DNA from: Bigelowiella natans CCMP2755
Lineage: Eukaryota; Cercozoa; Chlorarachniophyceae
Reading direction: 5' to 3'
Assembly (NCBI GenBank): GCA_000320545.1
Contig: ADNK01002679.1
Location: 1-59,267, forward strand
DNA: 59,267 nucleotides
Below, piece after piece: positions 44,397 to 55,107 of this stretch. The notes beneath the pieces are model-generated. The model did not search any database and was not told the origin of the DNA. It worked only from the letters and a program-made list of their open reading frames with translations. The position numbers and the translations under genes are program-made. Within the stretch, counting starts at the first letter, position 1. Each line of letters starts with the position of its first letter.

Positions 44397-47065
44397 TCAT
44401 GATCGAATGCCAGAATGTTTCATGATTGACAAAGGCGGTGCATGCAAGTGCAAGCTGACAGAGCCCTTTGGGTTGTGCAGCCATGGGTGCGCGCACAGGG
44501 ACTTGAAGTCTCTACACGTGCACGCGCAAGGAACACATGTGCCCATGCACACCACGTGTGCCCAAAAAGCATGCATGCTCTGTTCACATCCACACATGCA
44601 CCAAACAAGCCACTGCACATGTGCCAAAAATTGCCAAGCGTGGCTGCAGTGCATGCAGTTCGCACGCAAAGGTGCGCAGTTGTGCAGCATGCACCACCAA
44701 TTGCATGGATGTTCGTCTTGGCTGTGGGATTTCAGTGCGTCCTCAGAACAGCAGTCTGGGCACCACCACTTGGTGCATGCGTCACAAGACAATTGAGAAT
44801 TCCACCCGTGATCATTCGGATTGGTTGCATCTTCAGGTGGCTCTGCGAATGCATGTTTTGGCATTTTGCATGTGTGACAAGACACACAATCCTGATCGAT
44901 GACTGACATCCGTCTGCAGCTCCTGTGGTGTTTGCGTTGAGACGTTCTGATCTCAACTGACTGTTCATCGGCTGCCTTCTTTGCATCCTCCTTTTCCTTT
45001 TTGTTTTTTTCTTGCTCCTTCTTGCCATCCAGGTGTGTTCTCCACTGCCTCCATCCGTCGTGTGTTGATGTGACTGATCTGTTGCTGCTCTCCTTCCGCT
45101 CGTGCACAACTTTCTTGTCAGGGTTGTGCAGCACGTCCACAGGCACGTGCTCAGCGTTGAACTCCGATTCTGTCATGCAGCCCTCAGAGTTCATTGACAT
45201 TGCGAAGTGTGGAATCAATTTTGTGGCCTTTGTTCGCCAATGTGGGAGCCGGATGAAGCCTTTGCAACGTTTGGACGTTTCATCTGGATTGAACGGATGC
45301 ACGCCCGTCGTCTCGAATTATTTTCTCGTTTTGTCAGGGGCACAACCCTTCACTGGCACCTCTGACATGCGTCCCAGAAAGCCAGGCAGAGAGGCCTTGA
45401 ACGCAGCAGGAACGTCCTGATTTCCTCCCAATGCTCTTTTCACTCTGTCTGACACCCTCTTGCGTTTGGTTGACGCGACGTGCTCTTCGCTGTCGTTTTT
45501 GTCGTCGGTCTTTTGTTTGCATTGATGATGAGCTGTGCTGTGAACCTGACCCACGTCCGCCGGCTGGTGGTCAGCGCTCGCCGAGGCAGGGGACTTTCCC
45601 ATCACGTGGTTGTGCAGTGCCAAGTGTCTGATGTCACGTTTCACGCACACCACTTGTTGGCTCTCCCCATCCCAGCGTTTTGCACTTCGAAGAATGGGAG
45701 ATCATCTTCCCCCGCCACCGCGCAGCACTTGTTGTTGAATGGAATGATCACCTCCTCCATCAATTTTTTGTGGACCTCATCACGTGAGGTCTCTTTCCCG
45801 GTCATCCACAAGTGACCTGGGCCACTCGTGTCCTTGGTTCCCAGCTCTGGCATCTCGACGAACAACGGAGATGTGGGCTTCCCAAAAGACTTCCAAAACA
45901 CAACGGGCCCTGAAGGTCCTGACGCGGTGAGTGGTGCAGTGTGCTCAATGCTTTGATCTGGTCTTTTGCCAGAACCTTCCCTTGGTGAACCCCTGGAGTC
46001 TTTCGCCCCTTTCTTGGAAACGTGCGGATCTGCAGACTTTGACACCTTGGCATGATCCTCATTGAATTTCTCACAGGTCCAACCTGCATTTCCCACACAT
46101 TCTCGGGGAAGAACGTGACGTGTCTTCCCCGTTTTGATGCACGCATCGGTGTCCAATGCGGTGCACACTGTGAGAGATGCGAAACTCAAAAAATTGCGAA
46201 TGCCGCCTCCTGCCATGCACCTTGCTCTGGTGCTTTCTTGTCCGCGTTTGGTTGAGTTTTCGATGGACGTGATGGCCTCCAACACGTGCTTCTTTGTCTT
46301 GGCAGTCAATGAGTCACGTTTCACATTCTCCTTGCCGAGCACTCTTGATCTGAAATTCGACTGCCTGGCCTGCTCAGACTTCAGCAAAGATTCGACCTCA
46401 CTCAACCTCATGGTGAGGTCGTTCTTGTGTGCCAGCTCCACTTGATCGAGAATCTTGCACACGCGATTGGGATGAAGGGCATGAGGGCGACCTGATGAGG
46501 GCAGCACTTCGTTCAGGCAGAAATCTTCGTCAGTGTCAACCCTTTTCAGTTTTCTTGACCAACGACACAGACTGGACCTGCTGATTCTCCCGCTCAACCT
46601 TCTGACGAGTGCAGGGATCATTGTGCCGAGTGTGCCCTTTGTCATCGCGTCCATCAACCGCTCCGCTGCGCACCTCCTTTCCTCCGTGCTGAGAGCGCCA
46701 ACGGACGACGAGGTGCTGCTACTGTTGGCCGATGAACATGACGCGTTGTCATCATCAAGTGCCACAGGAGGTGGGACAGCATGCAGCACGGGAAACACGG
46801 TGGAGGTGGACACGGTTGACACGGAATCGGACACAGAAGAGGACGAGGATGTGCGACGGCTAGCTCTGGAGTTCGACGCGTTGAGCATCACATGCTGCTC
46901 GTTTCTAGCCTTCTTCCAATGCCCTTCCGATGATGAAGTCTTTTTCTGCAGTTCAAACAAATTCTGCATGGCTCGCATGACATCAGTCTGGGCGTCCTCG
47001 ACAGAGGCGGTCGCCACGTTGTTGGTGGTGGAAGCTTTCCTCTTCTTTTTGCCCGATTTCCCCAT
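44397..47065 (-). mobile_element. Decayed pogo/CENP-B-type (DDE_1) DNA transposon
   Basis: Three minus-strand frames line up as one transposase broken by at least two frameshifts: 47065-45641 (474 codons), 45653-45318 and 45302-44397. The first has a basic start (MGKSGKKKRKAS), Ser-rich linker, a helix-turn-helix-like part (SLCRWSRKLKRV, GRPHALHPNRV, LSEVESLL) and the start of a DDE_1 core (EKFNEDHAKV, APLTASGPSGPVVFWKSFGK, LWMTGKETSRDEVH). The second has HLALHNHVM and HQPADVGQ, equivalent to the HTSHALQPLDVG region. The third begins HPFNPDETSKRC, matching the usual xPFNP motif near the end of these transposases, then a Cys-rich finger-like tail (CVSCHTCKMPKHA, CDACTKWWCPDCC). I could not find convincing terminal inverted repeats. 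Introns instead of frameshifts cannot be excluded. Confidence 0.6.
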
Positions 47066-47374
47066 CAGAGAGACCGCTCAACCTGATGTGGTGTCACACA
47101 TGTGTGTGTTTGATGCTTTGGTTGCGATGGATGCATGTGGAGTGTTTGTGCAGGGCCACACCAGCGCGTGCGAAGGGAGAGAAGGGAGACAGAAAGGACG
47201 AAGGCTCAGGCGTGCATCGGAAACAGGAGAACGCCCAACTAAAAAAAAAAGGAAGGTGCTGACGTCGTTTTTTTAACACAATGTGACCTAAAATGACCAA
47301 AAAAGTGACGAATTGGCTGGAAACACAAACGAAATGGCGTCCCGCATTTTCTGTTAGCGCATTTTTTGGTAAAA

Positions 47375-47836
47375 ATGCCTAGAAAGAGTGCCAGTCTCAC
47401 ATTAATTCAAATCCCACATTATTTCCATCGCAGGATTTCTTCTCGGCAAATCTCAAACCCACTCCCGCGGACATTTCGTAATTCGAACCGAACACGCGCT
47501 GCTTCTATTCAGATGGACAGCAACGCACTCGCTAAAACTCAAAAATATACAGAGGATAGGTTTGCGAAGGCTATCGACCAAGCTGCATTCCATTCAAGCC
47601 AAATAGAGATCGCCAAAATAGTCCAAGAATACACGTTCCACTCACAGAATGGGATACTTCAAGTGGCGTTGGGGCAGTTATTCGACGGCGTCCTACAATT
47701 AGGACGTATATGTCTAAACCAGCATGCAAATGTGCTTCCAAACATACAATCAATCCAAGATTTGTATAGAGTCCGAGCAATGGGAGATATGAGGCCTTTG
47801 GCAATTCTATCCGGTCAAATGTACTCGCAATGGTAA
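47375..47836 (+). CDS. Hypothetical small helical protein
   Basis: ATG 47375 (MPRKSASLTLIQIPHYFHRR) gives 153 residues ending GQMYSQW before TAA. The first 45 residues are basic with few acids (RISSRQIS, RTFRNSNRTRAAS), as in organelle-targeting leaders. The rest is predicted helical (EDRFAKAIDQAAFHSSQIEI). TTTCCATCGCAG at about 47424 could be an acceptor that removes part of the leader. It could instead be a 5' exon of the next gene. No family is recognised. Confidence 0.35.
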   Translation: MPRKSASLTLIQIPHYFHRRISSRQISNPLPRTFRNSNRTRAASIQMDSNALAKTQKYTEDRFAKAIDQAAFHSSQIEIAKIVQEYTFHSQNGILQVALGQLFDGVLQLGRICLNQHANVLPNIQSIQDLYRVRAMGDMRPLAILSGQMYSQW

Positions 47837-48530
47837 TGTCACAACGAAAGACGATATTCATGTTCAAAACCAACACTTTTTTTTTGTCGAAATGAGCTAA
47901 GCATGTGCAATTAGACTAAAATTCTGCTTACGTCGGCCAATTCCGACGAGTACTCTAGACATTTCCGACGAGTACTCTAGACTTGCAAAATATCGTATTC
48001 CCACGGCCTCCTTGTTGTATGGCATTTCCTCAAAGGTTCAATTATGCTGGTTTCGCAAATCCAGAATATCTAGGGGTATTTCATCAAGTTTACCTCACCT
48101 TCGAAAATGCACCAGAAATCCAAAAAAAAGAAGCTCCCAGAGTTGCGAAAGAAACAATCTGTTGGGGTCTCGAGAAATACCGTCGCTCAGGAAAATTTTT
48201 CGCGTGCGATAATTTTAACAGTACTTGCGCTGCCTTTTAAGAACGCTAATTTGGCCCAAATTGTGCATCCCGATGCTGTGTTTTGGGAACAATAACAGTA
48301 TGCACACCTCGCCAGTTTGATATTTCATTGAGAGAGCTGATTAGTGTCTTGAACCCTCCGGTAGGTACCGCCAGGAGAACGACGGATGCATTATGATTTC
48401 TGATGATTTTAAAGACGTGTACAAAGTTTTGGGAATTGGCCAACCGATTGGCGACATTGTGCGTAATGTACCGTGTTCGGTTATGATGACAATTCTTCCG
48501 TGGTGCAACGTCCTAACTTATGATGGTTGA
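47837..48530. other. Intergenic stretch between small ORF and DUF6930-like gene
   Basis: No supported gene. A 21-base segment near 47940-47980 (TTCCGACGAGTACTCTAGAC) is tandemly duplicated. Three overlapping plus frames at 47983-48295 lack domain features. Confidence 0.4.
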
Positions 48531-49527
48531 ATGGCTCCAAACACTTCACGCATTTCGGAAAGTGTAAAGACAAAGCTCGATGCAACTTACCAGAGAGCTT
48601 TGGCAGAAGACAAAATCATCACAAGAATCTCCGTCGAGGATGGAGACTCTATCATCTTTCGAGAGCAATTTGCAATCATTGGATTCGGGGAGACAAAGAC
48701 AAAGACAATGGACGTTGGTGCTAAAGTCCGTATCTACGGACTCAAAAACTCTCCAAAATTCAATGGATCGATCGGGACAATAGTTGGTCCTTTGAAGGAG
48801 GGAAGGTAAATTTGAATCAAGCCAACTTGCAGTCAAATGTGTGCGCATTGTCACTTAACCTAAGATCGTCTACTTATACTCTAATGGTGTGCTCATCATA
48901 TTTAGGCATTTGGTTAAGATTGAAGGTCATAAGAAGGTGGTAAAAATTAGACCAGGAAATCTAAACATTTTGGATGATGAGGGAAGTGAGAGAAGCTGTA
49001 CTGGCAAAGAGGCCTTGAAGGAGAAGCAATTATCGAAAGAGATTCAAAAGGCACTTGACGCCATTGCGGCATCGGATAAGTACGATGATCTCTGGGTGTT
49101 CCGCCGATTCGGGTACATTGCAAACCCTGAGATTGCGGTGTTTTTTAAATTTCCACACTCATGTTCCACCAAAATTATCACATGCTATTGTGATGCGTTT
49201 TTACTTGTTAAAGCTGATGGCAGCACGTTGAGGATGTAATGTTCAAATAGATATTCCGAGAATGAGAACCCAAATCACATGGTCTGTGTGATGGAGAGCT
49301 CTGGAATAATGGCCAAGATGTTTCAGACGAAGAAGCTAGAACCTACCTTCGACGAAATTGTGTCTAACATAGCCAAATTATGCGAAGAGAAAAGGCGCAT
49401 TCCAAAAGCAATGTGCGTAGACTATCAGCCAATCGTCAAGAGATTGCAGAACGAGCTTCGGCACAGGGGATTGTTAATGTCATATTACCCGCCGCCAAGC
49501 AAATCTGAGCGGCAACTTTATTCCTAA
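48531..49527 (+). CDS. KOW/SH3-like barrel plus DUF6930-like protein
   Basis: Three exons, 48531-48805, 48906-49137 and about 49261-49527, from ATG 48531 (MAPNTSRISESVKTK). The N-terminal part has VGAKVRIYGLKNSPKFNGSI, GTIVGPLKEGRH, LVKIEGHKKVVKIRPGNL, the compact barrel often written as KPELNG..G.V......GRY.V.L....IKPENL in algal and protist proteins. The C-terminal part (MVCVMESSGIMAKMF, EPTFDEIVSNIAKLCEEKRR, IPKAMCVDY) recalls DUF6930-type domains. Exon 2 continues open to a TAA at 49237-49239; an intron from GTGTTT (49138) to CCGAG (49260) removes it and joins NPEIA to NENPNHM in phase 0. Function unknown. Confidence 0.6.
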
Positions 49528-50056
49528 GCTACGATTACCTTTATCTCATCTATCGTCGCCATGTAAATCGATCACATTGCGTGCATCTGCTTCATTAATA
49601 AATGCTACAAACAAGCAATCATGCATTGACAATGCACACATGCACAGCAGGCTAGGGTGCGATCGCATGTCGCACTGTGCACATTCGCAGCGGTGTAGGC
49701 GTACGCACGTGCACGCACATGGGTATTAGACGCACACAGCAGCAGCTAGCTAGCTGACGACGAGCGCACGTGCAAATTTGTGCACGTGCGATCGATGTCG
49801 CGCGCATGCGCAGTCGTAGCCGCCACTCACTAGACTCATCATGTGCAGCACGCGCGCACGCACGTCGCTGTAGACGTCCTGACTACATGACAGCCGCATG
49901 CTAGCATCGCTAGCTAGATCGCAGCATGCACACGCGCGCGCACAGCGAGCATGCTAGCATGCAGTCAGATGTGCTGCACGTACATAGCTTCGATCACACA
50001 GTGCGTTGTGCATCGCATGCTAGCATGGCCGGAGCTAGATGCATGCATGATGCCAC

Positions 50057-50090
50057 GCTAGCTAGCACGCTAGCTAGCGTGCTAGCTAGC
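50057..50090. repeat. Perfect 34-bp palindrome
   Basis: GCTAGCTAGCACGCTAG followed by its exact reverse complement (CTAGCGTGCTAGCTAGC). No spacer, so it could extrude as a hairpin or cruciform. Confidence 0.97.
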
Positions 50091-50196
50091 ACGCGTGCAC
50101 CGCAATGTGCGCGACTTGTACGTGCACAGTCATTGCAATGTGGCACGACGCATCAACAAGCCAATTGTACACACAGAGTACTCTCACAAGTAGCAC

Positions 50197-50229
50197 GCGC
50201 GCACAGGGACTTGAAGTCCCTGTGCGCGC
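50197..50229. repeat. 33-bp inverted repeat with 1-base centre
   Basis: GCGCGCACAGGGACTT, one G, then AAGTCCCTGTGCGCGC: 16-bp perfect arms. The left arm plus centre recurs near 44489-44510 at the distal end of the transposase remnant. Confidence 0.97.
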
Positions 50230-50244
50230 AACGAACACGTGCAA

Positions 50245-50249
<5 letters not shown>

Positions 50250-50282
<33 letters not shown>

Positions 50283-50311
50283 CACATATATATATATATA
50301 TATATATATAT
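50250..50311. repeat. (CA)n followed by (TA)n microsatellite
   Basis: About 34 bases of CA repeat and then a TA run. It is one of the few long microsatellites outside the intron-rich genes. Confidence 0.9.
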
Positions 50312-50887
50312 GTGTTCTCACCCACACATCTAGACATGTGCCAAATCAGTGCACGTGTTCCAAGCATTGTCCACAGTCTAGCAGTGCACATGAGCAACAC
50401 ACAAGCTAGCAAGTTCACATGAATGCAACACATGCACTAATGACACATGTCTAGACATGTTCCAAAGCACACATGATCTGCAATGCACGCAGACGTCCTA
50501 ACAGGGTGCACATGGCAGAGCCCTTCATTTGGGCTGCACCAACTGCTGGCATCGCATGGCCAACAGCATCGATCATGAATGCCATTTGATGCAAGATTGC
50601 TTGCATGGCATGGTGTGTAATGCGCGACGTTACAAAGCACAGTTCGTTTTTTGGACTTCATTTCATGTGCAGTGTGGACTGATCCATGGTCATCGGCGGA
50701 ACAAAACTAACTTTCACACGTTGCATTCTAGCATTGCGCATGCACACAATGGTGTTTGTGTGTGCGTGCTCCAACAATGGACAAATCGAGATGACACCCA
50801 TGATTGCTGCAACTGAACTTAAATCTCAAATGAATTCCATGCGCCCGCATTTCTAATTTTCTAATGGGAATGCGGATTTTGTCTGAA

Positions 50888-52619
50888 TTACAAGTCAACT
50901 TCACCATTTGACCTCTTTCGTATGATCTTTTTTTCTTCAGTATTCTTTTCAACAGGTAAATCTGGTAGTTTCTCTGAATCAATCCCCATTGCTTTAAATA
51001 CTTCGTCAGATAAAGGATTCTCAGATTCAGTGTCATAAGTTGACGATATTTCTTTCAGAGTTTTCGAATATTTTTTCTCCAAACGTGCTTTCTTCTTCAG
51101 AAGTTGCGCGTCTGCAAGATCCCGTAATTTTTCGATCTGTTTATGTGCTATACTATAAAATTGATCGACTACGATGAAAATAGAGAAATAGAGTTTGACT
51201 ATGAAAAAAATACCATATCAAATCGCATCAGTTCTCCCTTGTTCTTCAATTCATTGTCGAAGTTTACGCTGATATGAAGGGTAGAAAAAAGCCTCTTCTG
51301 AAGTCTTGGAACCTCCTTTTTGGAGATAGAGCGTGAACGATCTAAGTAAAGAATATAAGAATATCGTTCTTTGGTATTACTGACCGCCATACATCATTCT
51401 GCTACTGTGCATACTTAAATTGAAATTAATGAAAATATACTGGCAGTTCGCTCTAACCTGTATCTGCTTCATTGAACAAATCTCTGGCATAGTTTTTTAT
51501 TAATTCTGCCTGTCGCTTCTCTCTTGCTAGTCTCTGTTCAAAATCCAGTTTTGCCTCCTGTTTTGCAAGTTTTGCCCTCTCTCTAATCTGTCGTCGGCTA
51601 GTTTCCAAAAGCTCCTTATACTTATTTGTTACGAGCGAAAGACCGCCACCTTCCTCTACAGCACCCCCAAGAAAATCAACTGCTTTACTGAATTTCTCTG
51701 CGCTAGCTTTTATCTTCTCATTTGATGCCTTTAATTTGTAGATTCAGAATGAATTTCAACATAATCTTACGTTTACAAAAGTAATTTAAGACACATTGCT
51801 AGTTGCTAGTACTAACATCGAGTCTATCTCGTTCTTTCGTGGCCTTCTCGACATTCTGTTTGTAAATTTTATTCTGTTCCTCTGATTACGAATAGAAAAT
51901 TAACATCGCAGAAACTGCCAAAAATGCAATATTTTAAATTACCCAGCTCTTTAACTGTTGAACGAAGTTCTTCTGCTGATTGTCCTAGTGCAACCAAATA
52001 CGCTAATAGAAAATAAATACGATGATTTGATTTTAGGGGCCCAAAGTACTGCAGAAACAAACAACTTCTCACTGCTCACTCACCATAGTTCCACACCTGC
52101 ATAGCACAAATATAATTAAGTTCAACGGTTCATTAGAGGGAGGTTAATGGTGCGCACATGCCACATTCCGAAGAGCGCAACGACCAGATAAAATATTGCC
52201 CAAATTAGTGTATCCAGATCCTCATTTACTGTTAAACACAAAGTTTATTTGCAATCTGAATGATGTAGTAACTAAGCTATGATAATTGATAATGACTAAA
52301 CCGTTACCTGGATAAACTATGATGCCAATTATTGCTAGTACAAGTGAGATGTACCAGAAGATTTTGTCGTAGGACCAGTAGTTCGTGCTTTTCAACCTGT
52401 CTACGAGGTGTTCAGCCTTGCGCTTGACATCTTGCACACCTTTCCTCAAAGATGATATGCGTCTTTGTCTAGTCCTGTTAGATTTTGAACTTTGAGCCCT
52501 TTCTACTGACACGCTTCCACCGTCTTGCTTCTGCGAATACACAGCAATTAGGCATAAGAACAATGGCATCGGTCTCAGATGTACAAAGATACCAGCTCCA
52601 CCAAGTTCACTTCCTCCAT
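50888..52619 (-). CDS. Membrane protein with cytosolic coiled coil, multi-exon
   Basis: About eight or more exons on the minus strand: 52619-52593 (MEEVNLVEL), 52530-about 52309 (RISSLRKGVQDVKRKAEHLV, TM1 FWYISLVLAIIGIIVYP), 52228-52158 (TM2 LIWAIFYLVVALFGMWH), 52096-52084, 52002-about 51943 (YLVALGQSAEELRSTVKEL), 51881-about 51820 (EEQNKIYKQNVEKATKERDR), about 51738-51460 (EKIKASAEKFSKAVDFLGGA, TNKYKELLETSRRQ, RERAKLAKQEAKLDFEQRLA), then exons near 51390-51200 and 51170-50888 (LPDLPVEKNTEEKK, end RSNGEVDL). The layout is a short basic N-terminus, two TM helices and a long charged coiled coil, like organelle-shape or tethering proteins; no named family is recognised. Its 3' end faces the palindrome-rich island. 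Confidence 0.65.
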
Positions 52620-53451
52620 TTTTGTTAGTTAAGTTCCTTTCTTGGAAAGATCTGTGTAGAGAATAACCACCGGTATTACTAGACTACCAGACAGTACCCG
52701 GAAAAACCCAACCAGGCCATGGAACATCGCAGGCCACTTTGTTCATCATTTGAACATCAGGAACAGTTCCGCGCATTTGTTGCCCCGAGGGTCGGGGATA
52801 GCTGAACATCACATCGGTAGTTCATCTGACGAAAAGCCGCCGTCTTCTGCAGCGCGGTCACATCCTCGCGACAGCTGCACCAGTCGACGCTTTCAGGTAA
52901 ATCGCTGCCAGAAGCCAGCTTGTGCGTTCAAGACCAGCGTTTGTAGAACACTGCGACACTCTGAAGGAAATTCTGGAACGGGGGGCAGCACAAGCCAATG
53001 GCTCTTTTTGTTGGAAATTTCTAGCACAAAGATTAGCAACGACATGCATGGGTATCCAGTTTTGACATGTGGGCCTTGGTTGAGGAAGCCAGCTTCTTCG
53101 TTCACTGCAATTTGTCAATTTGGGACTCAAAGCAGGGTGAATGACTTGCGGCAGACTGTTCGTTCGTGCGTCAGTGCGCCGCCACTACATGAGTGAGTCG
53201 TTCCTTTGTCCTTCGATTGGCGAAAAGTGTGCGTATGGTGCGTCAATCTTGCAAACACCATCTGTCATAATCCTGAGAACGAGAGCTCTCGTTAAATGTC
53301 GTAGGAGAGGAATTGGCTGCGTTTTTGCGGTTCCTGCTGCTCGCACATGCTCTCACACAGTAAGCGTAGATGAGAGATTTCAATCGCCTCTCTCAACATT
53401 GAGTCAGAAACGAAAAAGAGTAGGGAGCCGGACGTGTTTGCTATCTGACCG
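52620..53451. other. Divergent region upstream of coiled-coil and CCCH genes
   Basis: Opposing open frames at 52750-53196 (+) and 52858-53130 (-) both lack family features. A 43-codon minus frame ending at about 52710 (PWPGWVFPGTVW) is conspicuous for its Trp content, but without support. I see no palindrome-word enrichment. Confidence 0.35.
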
Positions 53452-55107
53452 ATGATGAGCTCAACAACCACCATGGATACAGTTAAAGCATCTTGCATGC
53501 CGCCTCAAAGCCCGATCTCCCACTCAGCAAAGCCAGATGTTGCGTCGGATCTACGCACGAGAAAGTTTTGTTTTGATGACGATCAACTGCGAAGAAATTA
53601 CTGGAATAGCAACAGGAACACTGACAATATAGCATCGCGTCCCTTCCCTTTTTTGGGCAAAGGTACAACAATATAATACATTCTGGACATGCACGAAGGT
53701 GTAAGATGCAAATTGCAAATGCTAGGTAACCGATTAGATATTAGAGAAGACGGAAAACGTTCTTCTGGTCCCTCTACTCCAATATCTCAGTATTCGGATA
53801 ATGCTTCCTTTTCGTCGACTTCATATACTACGAAATCTCCAAGCCAAAAGTCTATCTTTAGCCCCAAGGAGGGCAAAGACGTTCAAGTTCAATTTGAAGA
53901 TTCTTTGAGAAACTATTATAAGCATGATAAACATTTCATTGACATGATGGAGGTAAATTCTCAGAAAAAACCCGATAACCCAAATCTGAAATAGTTTCTA
54001 TTAGAACGAAAAAATTCCAATGTTGCTAAGGAATCCTTCTCGAGGAAAGCTGCCGGCACCATCTGTAATCCCTCAACATGTCTCATCTCTTATGCACTAG
54101 CGAATGTTCTATGAGCGAAACCTCTTGATTGTTTTTCCGATAATTTTTTCCTCATTGTATACAAATTGAAGGGGTCGAAGTGGTGTCGCCATTTCTTGAA
54201 AATGGAAGTCTGCCCGTAAGATTAATTAACTTGAGTAATGTTCTGGTTGTAAAGAAAATCACAATCGTTAGATGGAGAGAAAAATGCGTCTTCGCACACC
54301 ATCCTACGGAATTTCATCCCATGGCTTGTGATGAGGACGAAGTCTGTAGAAACAGGTACTAAAAACTGAAACCTGAAGTATTTGTGATGCAAATTTCAAT
54401 GAGATCACAATAGGTGTTGCGAATACTTACACTCTGATGAGAGCAAAGAAGTAAGTAAATCTTACCGAACACATAGGATAATTATTAGAATTTGGTAACA
54501 AAGAAGCAAAACAGTGCTTGTAAGAAATACTTAATTAATTTCTTCAAAAATATTTTCCAGAAGGATGCTCTCTTTGTTCGGGTTCAATTAAGACAAATGT
54601 ATAACATTATCCGTGGAAGAAAGAAGTCTAAGTGTCATATCCGAAGGTAACTTTATACCCTAATCCTAATTTAGTACAAAGTCAGCGAATATATTGAGAA
54701 GATCTACCTGTACTATTGCCAATTGCCAATTATTGTCCCTAAGACGAAGATTTCAAGATTCCCCGCGAAGCGTTCGAGTGAATAAACCTACGACTGTGAA
54801 AAGGATAGCATTCAAAGCAAGAGGCAAAAAGCATATTACCTTTGTTCCTGAAGATACTGGATTCAGAAACGTAATGCATGGTCACAAGATTTTTGAAGGA
54901 CACAGGAATCACACAAAACGATCCAATCGACCTGGAAGGCGGCCAGCTCAGAAATTCTACAAGAATATCTCGAAGTCTGAGTGTCAATATCGTTCATATG
55001 TACAAAGTGGTCCCTTCTCTTTCTCACCCAGTTTGCGCCAATACAAATGTCAGCACGAGAGAGAATCTAGATCTAAATTCAGTCACTTTCATTGCGATTA
55101 TGAGTAA
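53452..55107 (+). CDS. Tandem CCCH-type zinc-finger protein, multi-exon
   Basis: Probable RNA-binding protein. From ATG 53452 (MMSSTTTMDTVKASCMPPQS) through exons 53452-about 53661, about 53729-53951 (NRLDIREDGKRSSGPSTPIS ... HDKHFIDMME), 54004 to about 54079 (NEKIPMLLRNPSRGKLPAPS), about 54175-54217, about 54272-54357 (KCVFAHHPTEFHPMACDED), about 54413-54451 (CCEYLHSDESKE), about 54562-54648 (VRVQLRQMYNIIRGRKKSK) and a last exon ending 55107. KCVFAHHPTEF is the C-x-F-A-H end of one CCCH finger, and MACDEDEVCRNRCCEYLH is a second. The C-terminal exon is very basic (KRIAFKARGKKH, NRPGRRPAQK). Cys spacing fits the unconventional tandem fingers of plants and protists. Splice sites are by frame only. 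Confidence 0.65.

Larger units (their letters stand above)
49528..50887. other. Strongest palindrome-word-rich island
   Basis: 1.36 kb between convergent gene ends with no supported gene. The densest CTAG, GCTAGC, GCATGC, TGCA, GCGCGC and CACGTG composition in the window, with long perfect palindromes listed separately. Frames on both strands here are repeat artefacts. Confidence 0.7.

Noticed and set aside
49237-49252. A 15-base intron (GTAATG...ATAG) in the DUF6930-like gene
   Set aside because: Fifteen bases is a multiple of three, so its removal proves nothing, and a normal-sized intron 49138-49260 removes the same stop.
49926-50433. ORFs through the CA/TA repeat and palindromes
   Set aside because: Low complexity on both strands; consistent with repeat translation only.
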